The position numbers were made by a program, and so were the translations under genes. A stretch of DNA of 64,000 bases from Candidatus Woesearchaeota archaeon (lineage in GTDB: Archaea > Nanobdellota > Nanobdellia > Woesearchaeales > JABGUJ01): NCBI GenBank assembly GCA_018646625.1, contig JABGUJ010000001.1, forward strand, positions 193,534 through 257,533. The letters are read 5' to 3'. Below the pieces are notes generated by a model, which worked only from the letters and a program-made list of their open reading frames with translations, was not told where the DNA came from and did not search any database. Every line of letters starts with the position of its first letter. Position 1 is the stretch's first letter. Below are positions 43,099 to 51,989 of this stretch, piece by piece.

Positions 43099-44147
43099 AG
43101 TATTGGATCCCCGTATCCCTCACCAAGCGTCAGCCCCACACTAGACACCACACCTCTCACACACCCAGCGCAATCATCAGCACTTTCATGTATACACACC
43201 TTATCAGGATAAAGTAAATATTTTTGCCTATATTTTTGAGGTGTAACATTAGGCATTAGTAAATTAGCTCCAGCTTTAAGAGCAATTTGACGTCCATCAA
43301 CGGGCCTTATAGTTTGCAAAGCAGTTGTAGAAGGAATAAACATTTCTGGACAGACTAACCTGACAATCGCTATAACCTTAATCATTTTCCAGAATTCCCC
43401 TCCAGAATTCCCCGCCATGGGCGTATCAGGATGTGAAATGAAAGGACCCATGCCGGCCATGCTAACGCCATTATCCCTCATAAAGAAAATATCATCTACC
43501 AAATCTTCATCTGTTTGACCTGGCAAACCAACCATCATGCCAGATCCAATCTTGTACCCAATATCATGAAGAGCATTCAACAATGCCACTCGTTCATCAA
43601 ACAGATTTTTTGCCAAAGGATTGCCAGAATGTAGACCGGCATACAACTCAGGATTGCTTGTCTCAAATCTAATCAAAACACGCCTCGCCCCCACCTCATA
43701 AAAACGCTTATAAGAATCAACGGGCCTTTCACCAATACTCAAAGCAATACGACAATCTGCTTTAGAAAGAACTCCTTCAACAATTTTAACAATAATCTCG
43801 TCTGTATAATAATCATCTTCGCCGCTCTGCAACAATATAGTCTTATATCCAAATTTTGCTACAGCGCTAACAGCAATATCAATTATTTGCTCAGGATCCA
43901 TCCTATAACGTCCCACTTTACTATTGCTTTTACGAATACCACAATAATTACAGTCATTTCTACAATAATTAGAAAACTCTATTATCCCTCTAATAAAGAC
44001 CTCATCACCTAAAACCGAACTTCTTACCGCATCAGCTTTCTTCATCAACACATCAACATCACATTCAGAACTTAGCAAAAAAAGTACATCCTCCTTACAC
44101 AACTTATCCTTGTTAACCAATTCAGAAGTATATGTCCCGTTCACCAT
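43095..44147 (-). CDS. hydE: [FeFe]-hydrogenase maturase HydE (radical SAM)
   Basis: 350 aa. The radical SAM motif is CRNDCNYC (C62, C66, C69), and the C-terminal CIHESADDCAGC matches the CX7CX2C site of the auxiliary cluster known in HydE. A TIM-barrel core (MVGLPGQTDEDLVDDI, GPFISHPDTP) fits the HydE/BioB group. HydE makes a precursor of the di-iron subcluster from an iron-cysteine complex. The ATG overlaps hydG by 26 bp. Confidence 0.95.
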   Translation of the reverse strand: MVNGTYTSELVNKDKLCKEDVLFLLSSECDVDVLMKKADAVRSSVLGDEVFIRGIIEFSNYCRNDCNYCGIRKSNSKVGRYRMDPEQIIDIAVSAVAKFGYKTILLQSGEDDYYTDEIIVKIVEGVLSKADCRIALSIGERPVDSYKRFYEVGARRVLIRFETSNPELYAGLHSGNPLAKNLFDERVALLNALHDIGYKIGSGMMVGLPGQTDEDLVDDIFFMRDNGVSMAGMGPFISHPDTPMAGNSGGEFWKMIKVIAIVRLVCPEMFIPSTTALQTIRPVDGRQIALKAGANLLMPNVTPQKYRQKYLLYPDKVCIHESADDCAGCVRGVVSSVGLTLGEGYGDPIL

Positions 44148-45504
44148 TTTTTATCCTATTGATTCGCTCCAACGTCTCCTCGCGCCTTTTTTCAGTAGAA
44201 ATATCTGATAAAGATTCATTAATTAAATCCTCACCAACTTTAACCAAATCATTCTCTCCATAATCTGTTAAATATTCTTGAAATGTCAATATGGCATTAG
44301 GTTGACAAAAATCTTGTATCAATCCGGGCTTTGCCAAATCCATAAAATCTTTACCAACTCTACCTTTACGATAACAAGCAGTACAAAACGAAGGTAAATT
44401 ACCTTGCTTTACAACCTCGCTCATAACTTGATCACAATTTCTGAAATCATTCAAAGTAAACTGACCCATCTTCGGATTAGAATCACTATATCCTCCAACT
44501 TCAGTATGCGAACCAGCACTTATCTGAGAAACTCCTAAAGAAAAGAGTTCATTACGCAACGCAACACTCTCCCTTGTCGACAAAATTAAACCTGTATAAG
44601 GCACTGCCAATCTCAATATCGCAACGATTTTCTTAAAATCTTCATCAGATACAGCATAAGGGGGATTTTTAGTATAAGGCACATTAGCTACAGGCTCAAT
44701 TCTTGGAACTGAAATTGTATGAGGACCAACACCATAAGTTGAATCTAAGTGCTCGGCATGCATCAACAAAGAAAGCACCTCGAACTTAAAATCGTACAAC
44801 CCAAACAAAACTCCAATGCCAACATCATTCATACCGTTCTTCAATGCACGATCCATCACATTTAGTCTCCAAGAATAATCTGCCTTCTCCCCAGATGGAT
44901 GAACTTGATTGTAAGTTTCCTTATGATACGTTTCCTGAAAAACCGTATAAGTACCTATTTCACATTTTGCTAAACGAGAAAACTGGGCTTCGTCCAAAGA
45001 AGGAATCTCTACATTTATTCTCCTAACCGAACTACCTTTATCATCAGTAACAGAATAAACTATCTTCAAATACTCCATAAACTTATCAAAACTAAACTTA
45101 GAGAAATCCTCCCCCATCAACATCAAAACCCTTTTGTGCCCTTGAACCAGTATTTGTTTAACTTCTTGTACGAGCGATGTCTCAGAAAGCACTCCCCGAT
45201 CTAGAGCAAGATTATCTTTTCTAAAACCACAATACAAACAATTATTAGAACAGAAATTTGATACATAAAGCGGAGCAAACAAAACAAGACGACTACCATA
45301 TATTGCCCTTTTCACAATCTTAGCGGTAGAAAGAACTTTCTCAATTTTAGAAGAATCCGATAAATTAAGCAACACTCCAACTTCCCACAGAGATAATCCC
45401 TTGAAATCTTTTGCTTTGGATATAATCCGTTCAAACTCAGAATCCGAAACAGTATTCGTATTGTCAATTATTTCTTGAATCTTCTGGCCGTCTATAAAAC
45501 TCAT
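44122..45504 (-). CDS. hydG: [FeFe]-hydrogenase maturase HydG (radical SAM tyrosine lyase)
   Basis: 460 aa. Radical SAM motif CSNNCLYC (C85, C89, C92), then a barrel and a C-terminal CX2CX22C site (CTAC, then Cys after 22 residues), which is diagnostic for HydG and absent from ThiH. It splits tyrosine to give the CO and CN ligands on a dangler Fe. A TATA-like ATATATTTA near 45547-45556 and a GAGAGGTGG ribosome site before the ATG mark the operon start. Confidence 0.96.
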   Translation of the reverse strand: MSFIDGQKIQEIIDNTNTVSDSEFERIISKAKDFKGLSLWEVGVLLNLSDSSKIEKVLSTAKIVKRAIYGSRLVLFAPLYVSNFCSNNCLYCGFRKDNLALDRGVLSETSLVQEVKQILVQGHKRVLMLMGEDFSKFSFDKFMEYLKIVYSVTDDKGSSVRRINVEIPSLDEAQFSRLAKCEIGTYTVFQETYHKETYNQVHPSGEKADYSWRLNVMDRALKNGMNDVGIGVLFGLYDFKFEVLSLLMHAEHLDSTYGVGPHTISVPRIEPVANVPYTKNPPYAVSDEDFKKIVAILRLAVPYTGLILSTRESVALRNELFSLGVSQISAGSHTEVGGYSDSNPKMGQFTLNDFRNCDQVMSEVVKQGNLPSFCTACYRKGRVGKDFMDLAKPGLIQDFCQPNAILTFQEYLTDYGENDLVKVGEDLINESLSDISTEKRREETLERINRIKNGERDIYF

Positions 45505-45591
45505 ATGAGAAAACCACCTCTCAAAAACATCAATAGTAAATTCGTTTAAATATATTTCCTAGTTATTTATAACAAGAACAACAAAACGGCG

Positions 45592-46230
45592 TTATTCTCG
45601 CCTATAATATCCATAAAGCAGAAAACAAACAATACCCACCAAAGCGCCTAACAAATTAACTACCGAATCATGCATAGTATCAATCCACACTCCCGCTAAA
45701 TACCCCTCACCGAACGCATCACCAACAACGTCACCAAAATCTCCATCTCCGATCATGAAAACCCCTTCTCCAGTACCAAACATCTCATATCCAGAATACT
45801 CTAACAATTCTACAAAACTTCCCACACCCATAGATGCCAAAATAACTAAAACCACCATCATTCCTTTAGTAGCCCCTCTACCTCTCACCAATTCACACAG
45901 CAGAAAAGACACCGCAAACAACCCAAAAAAGTGAGTGAACACATCATACTCCACAGACACGGGGGAGATAGAATAAAACCCAAACGTACCTGCAGAATGA
46001 AATATAAGAGCTAAACAAACCAGACTAGTAGTAAGAGGATTTAACCTTAATTTCTTACGAAATAAAAACAATAAAATAATAATAAAGATAGACAAAATAT
46101 TATCCCAAAACCAAGAACCTCCATTAACATAATGAGCATAAAAAGCAAACAACCCTAAAATCAAACAAGAAACAACAAAAATGCTCTCTATAACCGGTTT
46201 GCGCACGTCTAAACCTATTTTAGTTTTCAT
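45592..46230 (-). CDS. DUF2238/YjdF-like membrane protein
   Basis: 212 aa from ATG 46230, two bases after the upstream stop (an upstream ATG at 46266 would overlap it). Six membrane segments; conserved features are YDVFTHFFGLFAVSFLL, SFVELLEYSGYEMFG and WIDTMHDSVVNLLGALVG, as in the DUF2238/YjdF family. The Asp/His/Glu residues at the helix ends could bind metal, but no function is known. Confidence 0.82.
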   Translation of the reverse strand: MKTKIGLDVRKPVIESIFVVSCLILGLFAFYAHYVNGGSWFWDNILSIFIIILLFLFRKKLRLNPLTTSLVCLALIFHSAGTFGFYSISPVSVEYDVFTHFFGLFAVSFLLCELVRGRGATKGMMVVLVILASMGVGSFVELLEYSGYEMFGTGEGVFMIGDGDFGDVVGDAFGEGYLAGVWIDTMHDSVVNLLGALVGIVCFLLYGYYRRE

Positions 46231-46231
46231 C

Positions 46232-47269
46232 TTAGTTTCCAATAATAAAGATATTATTTCTACCAACCATCAAAGCACTCTCAGGAATCCTCAACTCATT
46301 ATCTCCTTCATCTATTGCGCCCTGATACACGATTTTATTGTTAACTTCAAGAATGATCTCACCTTTCGCCTCTTCAGCTTCAAATGTCATAAGCAAATCT
46401 CTCATATCGGCCTTACCTAAAACAACATCAAACCCTTTCCTTCTTTGAATCTGAATATCTCCCGCATCATCTATCTTAATTTTTTTAGTAAAAGCATTCA
46501 ACAAAACTCTATTAATGTTCTGCCTTAGTTCATCAACATCATCAACATTAGTTACAACATATATACTATCTACAAAATACTGTTTATCTATTGTATCAAA
46601 TACTAAAGTATTAACCCCTGTTTTAAGATAGGTTTTCGTCAAGTATACAGCATTCTTTTCTTGACATTTAGGAATAAACCCATTCTCTCTTCTACCATTA
46701 ACAATCAAGAACAAAGGATTCACATCAGATTGAGAACACTCAGGTAAAAACTCAACCAACACATTATCGCCACTACTAATATCTGGAGTAGTCAAATAAA
46801 AATCATTATGCTTAACTTGTCCTTCCAGATCACCAATAGCTTTAGAAATCTCAATTTCTCTTAAATCAAACTCAAAATTCTTAGGAGCTGGAACTTGATC
46901 CACAACCACAACATTATTCTCAACAACTTCTTCCTCTTCAACCTCTTCAGAAACAGGCACTGGAGGAATCTCTGGTTCAACAATTGGATCTTCATGTAAA
47001 ACTTCTTCATACACTACAACTTCATTCTCCTTTACCAACTCAGGTTCAGAAATCGCTTCAACATCATCTTCAACTATTTCTATTGCAACTTCATCTTGAA
47101 AATCGCAGAAACCATTAACATCTTCATCTAAACAACATTCATCATCAGTATAATCAATATATGGTGCTTCGCACCCAATATCTGTTGTACAAGATGTTAA
47201 TAAAATAACCAAAGCAAAAAGAGCCATCAAACTAACAAGGCCTTTACAAAAACCGCAAGAACTACTCAT
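46232..47269 (-). CDS. Lipoprotein with acidic linker and beta-rich C-terminal part
   Basis: 345 aa. Signal with lipobox LVILLTSC (Cys27); the mature start has a DECCLDEDVNGFCDFQDE motif, then an E/V/P-rich linker (about 60-125), and a beta-rich ectodomain to the end (VEFLPECSQSDVNPLFLIVN, and GEIILEVNNKIVYQGAIDEG). It overlaps the RPA gene by 8 bp, so the two are coupled, but a functional link is not apparent. Confidence 0.7.
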   Translation of the reverse strand: MSSSCGFCKGLVSLMALFALVILLTSCTTDIGCEAPYIDYTDDECCLDEDVNGFCDFQDEVAIEIVEDDVEAISEPELVKENEVVVYEEVLHEDPIVEPEIPPVPVSEEVEEEEVVENNVVVVDQVPAPKNFEFDLREIEISKAIGDLEGQVKHNDFYLTTPDISSGDNVLVEFLPECSQSDVNPLFLIVNGRRENGFIPKCQEKNAVYLTKTYLKTGVNTLVFDTIDKQYFVDSIYVVTNVDDVDELRQNINRVLLNAFTKKIKIDDAGDIQIQRRKGFDVVLGKADMRDLLMTFEAEEAKGEIILEVNNKIVYQGAIDEGDNELRIPESALMVGRNNIFIIGN

Positions 47270-48314
47270 TACTCTCCCCCTCTAACTCCATAATACTTGG
47301 AACTTCTTGCTTAGAAACTCCCATCGCCTCCATCTCCTTAATTGGATCAGGATTTGCATCAATCTCAAAAACATTAAACTCTAACCTGTCAAACATTTGG
47401 TTCTTCTTAACAGCGCCACCTACTTTGACAATTTTACCCAGCACAGACTGTTTCAACTCTTCCAATTTCTCAGAATCTTCTCTCATGCCCTGCACTGCCT
47501 CATCCTCTTTGCCCAACAAACTTTGCACTTGATTTGCCCAGAAAACAGCCCTAATAGCATCAGAACCATCATCTAAAAAAGCATTCAACACATAAGAATA
47601 ATATGGCTTAACAGTTCCATGCTCATCACAAACAAAACTATCCTCTCCTCTTTGCCTAACTCTCTTTTTACAATCAGGACACATCTCAAAGAATCTAACG
47701 TCAAATGTTTGTACAATAGTCGCCAGTAACTCAACTCTAGACATTCCTTCAGAAAGATCAACAATCTTTGTTCTAGTAACTGCGGCTTTAACTGCTTGAG
47801 TCTTAACCTCTCCGACTTCTTCCCCTTCTGGATTAACTATTAACTCAGATTTATCATTCAAATGCAGTTCAGCACGACCATTATTATCTTTAACATAAGC
47901 ACCTACGACTTTAACCGTATCGCCTTCTTTAACAGATGAAACATTATCAGTCTGATCACCCCAAAGAGTAACTCTCATAGAAGCAGTATCATCTGCAACC
48001 CATAGTGAAGCAACCTTACCAGTCGCACCATCTTTTCTAGTAAATTCTTTAACAGGATATATAGTTTGAACCTTACCAACCATCTCAACGGCTCTCATCC
48101 CTGCTAGAATATTTGTAATCTTTAATCTGCCAGTGGTTTGATCAAATAGTTTAATGCCTAAATCATTAGCAATTATATGTGCAGCACCTTCCTCAGAAAT
48201 CAATCCAGCCAACTCATCAAGTTTGGCTCTTATTCTTCCCCTAATTTCTTCTTCTGAAACACCAGAAGCATCTTTTAACTTTTCAATTATTTTCTCAACA
48301 GGCATGCGTATCAT
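47262..48314 (-). CDS. RPA-like single-stranded DNA-binding protein
   Basis: 350 aa. OB folds at about 78-165 (KVASLWVADDTASMRVTLWG) and 190-300, the second with a zinc finger CPDCKK...CDEH; a helical N-terminal part (MPVEKIIEKLKDASG) precedes them. It resembles archaeal RPA/RpaA proteins that coat ssDNA during replication and repair. A GGGGGG run 8 nt upstream of M1 is the ribosome site; M4 is an alternative start. Confidence 0.92.
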   Translation of the reverse strand: MIRMPVEKIIEKLKDASGVSEEEIRGRIRAKLDELAGLISEEGAAHIIANDLGIKLFDQTTGRLKITNILAGMRAVEMVGKVQTIYPVKEFTRKDGATGKVASLWVADDTASMRVTLWGDQTDNVSSVKEGDTVKVVGAYVKDNNGRAELHLNDKSELIVNPEGEEVGEVKTQAVKAAVTRTKIVDLSEGMSRVELLATIVQTFDVRFFEMCPDCKKRVRQRGEDSFVCDEHGTVKPYYSYVLNAFLDDGSDAIRAVFWANQVQSLLGKEDEAVQGMREDSEKLEELKQSVLGKIVKVGGAVKKNQMFDRLEFNVFEIDANPDPIKEMEAMGVSKQEVPSIMELEGESNE

Positions 48315-48394
48315 ACATCAACCCCCCTGATCACAACCAATTTAACGCAGTTTATAAACTTTTTGGACTTAAAAATAACAAGAAATAAGGAGCT

Positions 48395-51184
48395 CTACTC
48401 CATGTATTCGCTTGATTCAATATTTTCCAGAATATAATGGTCGCCTTGCTTAACTAAATCTCCCCGAATAGTGAGATGATTATTTTCTATAACTGGTTGC
48501 GGATTGTAATATGGATCAACTGCCAAATCATCAGATGTTTTATCTGTCAAAACAAACATGAATGGGACAGAATCATACCTAGGAAGCCATTGCCCAGTAT
48601 CGGGATGCTGTAAATACAAATCAGGAAGTCTTGCTTTTAGATCAAACTCAGGAGTTTTAACTTCTCTTCCCGAAACAGAAGAAGTAACATCCATAGAACC
48701 AAACGCAATTCCCGCTTTATTCAAATCACCATAATCATTAGCAAAAACCGAAGAGACTTCTTTATCCAAATAATACATCCTCAAAACTAAAGGCTCTTGG
48801 ATATCAGCAGGCAAACCATCTTCATTCTCATACACACCATCACTACCTTTTTCTCTCTTACCACCCAAAGAAGTATAATTATCCTGCAAATCAAATTCAA
48901 TAGTATACTTTCCACCAGAATAACTTAAATTAAACTTACTCATCTTTCCAGGAGACAACAAATCTCTAACCGGATAATTATCTAGCATTGACTCATTAAC
49001 TTCATACAATGTTTGATCCTTGACGTAATCTCCATCCTCGCTCACTGCAACCACGTAGAAATCATAAATACTGCCCGGATTTAATCCACTCAAGTATAAA
49101 TACATTTTATCATCACCAAAAGATCTTATAGTCAAATTATGTTTTAATTCAAAGAAAGGTGTGGCGGAAGTACCACCCACAAAAACTAAATTAGCGAGAG
49201 CATCTAAACCGTTGATATCAAAACCATAAGTTACATTGTCAGGATCATACTCAATATCCTCGCGAGAAAAATGCGTCATCAACATAGAATCATCAATTTT
49301 AACAGTAAAATAAGGTGCCTGGTTTAAGTCCACAGAACCACCAAACGCATACACATAATAATATTTAACTTTCTCCTCTTTTGATTGATTCCAATATAAC
49401 AAAACTTCCGAATCTGTATGATTAAACTGCACAACATTTAGTTCCTTAATTGGTGCAGGAGGCTTACCTTTCAAAGCAATAGCAAAATTATATGTTACAG
49501 ATAACTCTTCAACAACCCCGCCAATAAAATAAGGTAGTTTTTTCTCTTTATTCCAAACACAAATCCCATATGTTCTATCAGGATCAAAACCTCTCACCAA
49601 ATCAGATGCAGTTTTATCTCTACATTCGCCTTTCTCCCAATAACACTCTAAACCGCAATTAGAATTACAAGCAATATCAGTAGGATTATCAGAACATTTA
49701 GGGTTAGGAGGACACGTACCACATCTAGAAAAAGACTTCCTGTCTGTAAAGAATGCGACCGTATAATAGGGAGTACAGCCCAGCTTACAAGGATCCATTG
49801 CACAATATCTCTCATTCACATAATTCGAACAATCTTTGGGAAGCGAAGAACATTTTTTACATTCTCCATACTCGCCAGAAACAAAATAAGAAACATGCAG
49901 TTCTTCGCCAGCTTTTGTATTCTTCTTCAAACATTCTTTCTCAGAAATTCCATTTTTAGGAACATCTCCCAAAGCAGGAGTACACTTTGAACCAAACCAC
50001 TCGCAATTGAGACTTCCTCCGCACTTATCATTTGCATAATAACAAGTCTGTCTAGTTCTCAAATCACTACAAGACAAAACATCACACGAACCACAATCGT
50101 CATATACTAAATCCAGCGTATAGGTAGGCACCATGCGCCTCGCCAGAACACACATACGCTCACTTTCAGTAAAAACATCACAATAATTAAGATTTGCTTC
50201 AAAAGGATCTTCAAAAAATTCAGTCAGCGCCTTTTTCACACAATCAGAATCCGCGTTTGTCGGATCTTCGCATTTTTGAATAACCTTTAGAACATATTCA
50301 GATATCTTTTTGTAGTCATCTAAAGAATAATTAACTCTAGTAACGAAAGAAGGCATAAATCTATACTTGCCTAGAAGTTTATTAATATAGCCTGCTTGTG
50401 CTTGCGAACCTGCTGAATCACCAAACTCATAACGTTGCTTGCACGCACCATAAACACCACAAATTTTGGATACATATCTATACAGAGAATCCTTTTCAGG
50501 ATTTGCAGGATCAAAATCCTTATGACCTGGAATTTTTTTTATGCAAGAAAGTAATGGCTGAGCAACACCATTAACAACACAATGCTTTTTTATTCTTCCG
50601 CCACCCTGATTATAGGCTGCAATCGCCAACTCAGGGTAACCATCAAATGATATAAGTAAAGATGAAATAAACTGAGCAGAAGCATCAAATGCTTTCTCAG
50701 GATTAAAACGATCATCCACCGCCATTGCTTCTTGCAAAGTCATATCTTTAACTTTAGCTACCAAACGATCTGCATACTCTTTATTGCAACCAAAACAGTT
50801 TTTTTTATAATCCGGATTTGAATTAAGAAAAGCATGATCTTGGCACTTAGCATAATTTTTATCTTCAAAAACCTTAAGACCATATTGTTTTGCAGTTCCC
50901 GGCATGAATTGTACTATTCCAGCAGCACCACAACCTTCGGAAACGGCAACTGCATGAAAATTAGATTCAGTAAATGCAAACCCCTCAATTAATTTAGGAG
51001 GAATACTGTGCTTTAATGCGGAAACCGCGATCATATTATCAACCTGCACCTTAGAAATTGGATGAATAACTAAATGACCTGTAACTTTATTAGTAGAAAC
51101 ATCTAGACCAACCGCCAGACTAGAAAATATAAGAATTAGAACAGTTAACAAATATATCATATTCATTAGGTGTTTTTTCTCCAT
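48395..51184 (-). CDS. Large surface protein with SLT (lytic transglycosylase) domain
   Basis: 929 aa. Signal/anchor helix at 8-26; SLT domain at about 45-220 with catalytic Glu73 (FAFTESNFHAV), GIVQFMPGTAKQYG (89-102) and AYNQG (190-194). A Cys-rich region follows (about 300-540, many CxxC/CC pairs), then a fibronectin-III-like part (about 580-720, EVLLYWNQSKEEKVKYYYVY). The family cleaves peptidoglycan glycan strands, which archaea lack. It is the last gene of the surface cluster, two bases after the preceding gene. Confidence 0.8.
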   Translation of the reverse strand: MEKKHLMNMIYLLTVLILIFSSLAVGLDVSTNKVTGHLVIHPISKVQVDNMIAVSALKHSIPPKLIEGFAFTESNFHAVAVSEGCGAAGIVQFMPGTAKQYGLKVFEDKNYAKCQDHAFLNSNPDYKKNCFGCNKEYADRLVAKVKDMTLQEAMAVDDRFNPEKAFDASAQFISSLLISFDGYPELAIAAYNQGGGRIKKHCVVNGVAQPLLSCIKKIPGHKDFDPANPEKDSLYRYVSKICGVYGACKQRYEFGDSAGSQAQAGYINKLLGKYRFMPSFVTRVNYSLDDYKKISEYVLKVIQKCEDPTNADSDCVKKALTEFFEDPFEANLNYCDVFTESERMCVLARRMVPTYTLDLVYDDCGSCDVLSCSDLRTRQTCYYANDKCGGSLNCEWFGSKCTPALGDVPKNGISEKECLKKNTKAGEELHVSYFVSGEYGECKKCSSLPKDCSNYVNERYCAMDPCKLGCTPYYTVAFFTDRKSFSRCGTCPPNPKCSDNPTDIACNSNCGLECYWEKGECRDKTASDLVRGFDPDRTYGICVWNKEKKLPYFIGGVVEELSVTYNFAIALKGKPPAPIKELNVVQFNHTDSEVLLYWNQSKEEKVKYYYVYAFGGSVDLNQAPYFTVKIDDSMLMTHFSREDIEYDPDNVTYGFDINGLDALANLVFVGGTSATPFFELKHNLTIRSFGDDKMYLYLSGLNPGSIYDFYVVAVSEDGDYVKDQTLYEVNESMLDNYPVRDLLSPGKMSKFNLSYSGGKYTIEFDLQDNYTSLGGKREKGSDGVYENEDGLPADIQEPLVLRMYYLDKEVSSVFANDYGDLNKAGIAFGSMDVTSSVSGREVKTPEFDLKARLPDLYLQHPDTGQWLPRYDSVPFMFVLTDKTSDDLAVDPYYNPQPVIENNHLTIRGDLVKQGDHYILENIESSEYME

Positions 51185-51185
51185 T

Positions 51186-51989
51186 CTACTTCTTTATCCT
51201 CTTCAAAACATATCTTATATCTGAGGGTTTATAACCTTTTTTAACCAGATATTGTAAAATTCGATCATTATCGTACCTATATCGCTTAAGATTCGCAACC
51301 TCTTTTCTGATTAAATTAAGCATACCTTCATCCTTAGATGATGTAAAATGAACCACTAAAATAACAAAGATAATTACAAACACAAATATTATAGGAAACA
51401 ACGCAACATCTAATAACTCAAGTATCTCATCATCAGAACTATCGTCCAAACTATAATCTGAAGGATAATAAGAGTAGTTCTCACCAACCACATCATCACT
51501 TACTGTTTTCTCCAAATCAGGCATAACTTTCTCAATTTCATCTCTTCTTTTTTCTTGAAGATCCGCCTCAACAGGTTGCACAACACAGCTACCGTTCATA
51601 CAACAATAACTACTCGCATCATCAGTATAAATCCACTTACCCGTACAATGTTGAAAAATGTCACAAATCTCCCCACCCAATTCTCTACAAAACGTATTGA
51701 AAGTTATATTGATCAAAGGTTCTTCACCCTCCAATAAAGTGCCATTGTAAAAAGTTTCATAATCTGCCTCATACATACATCCAAGAACATCAACGCAACA
51801 ATAACCACCATCAAATTCCACTTCGAGCCCATCACATACGGAAACCTCATCACAGATCTCGCCATAAACTTCATCATTAGCAATAAAGACCGGACCACAA
51901 GGAACGTTCTCTGCAAATACAAATAAAGATAAAACTAAAGAAAACAAACAACCACAAACCAAAATAATGTACCATTTCATATTAATCAA
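51186..51989 (-). CDS. Cys-rich single-pass partner protein, module 3
   Basis: 267 aa (M1 or M4 start). Signal peptide, two Cys-rich ectodomain repeats (CGPVFIANDEVYGEICD...YCC...GCM; FCRELGGEICDIFQHC...YCC...GSC), one transmembrane helix (about 193-215), then a cytoplasmic tail with the GY-motif (ILQYLVKKGYKPSDIRYVLK). It is a paralog of the 259-aa protein at 53750 and lies just downstream of the 593-aa papain-fold-like protein, as that one does with its own enzyme. Confidence 0.72.
   Translation of the reverse strand: MINMKWYIILVCGCLFSLVLSLFVFAENVPCGPVFIANDEVYGEICDEVSVCDGLEVEFDGGYCCVDVLGCMYEADYETFYNGTLLEGEEPLINITFNTFCRELGGEICDIFQHCTGKWIYTDDASSYCCMNGSCVVQPVEADLQEKRRDEIEKVMPDLEKTVSDDVVGENYSYYPSDYSLDDSSDDEILELLDVALFPIIFVFVIIFVILVVHFTSSKDEGMLNLIRKEVANLKRYRYDNDRILQYLVKKGYKPSDIRYVLKRIKK

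Noticed and set aside
41824-45504. HydE/HydG read as biotin or thiamine enzymes (BioB/ThiH)
   Set aside because: The CX2CX22C tail of HydG and CX7CX2C of HydE, with HydF next door, are specific to hydrogenase maturation.
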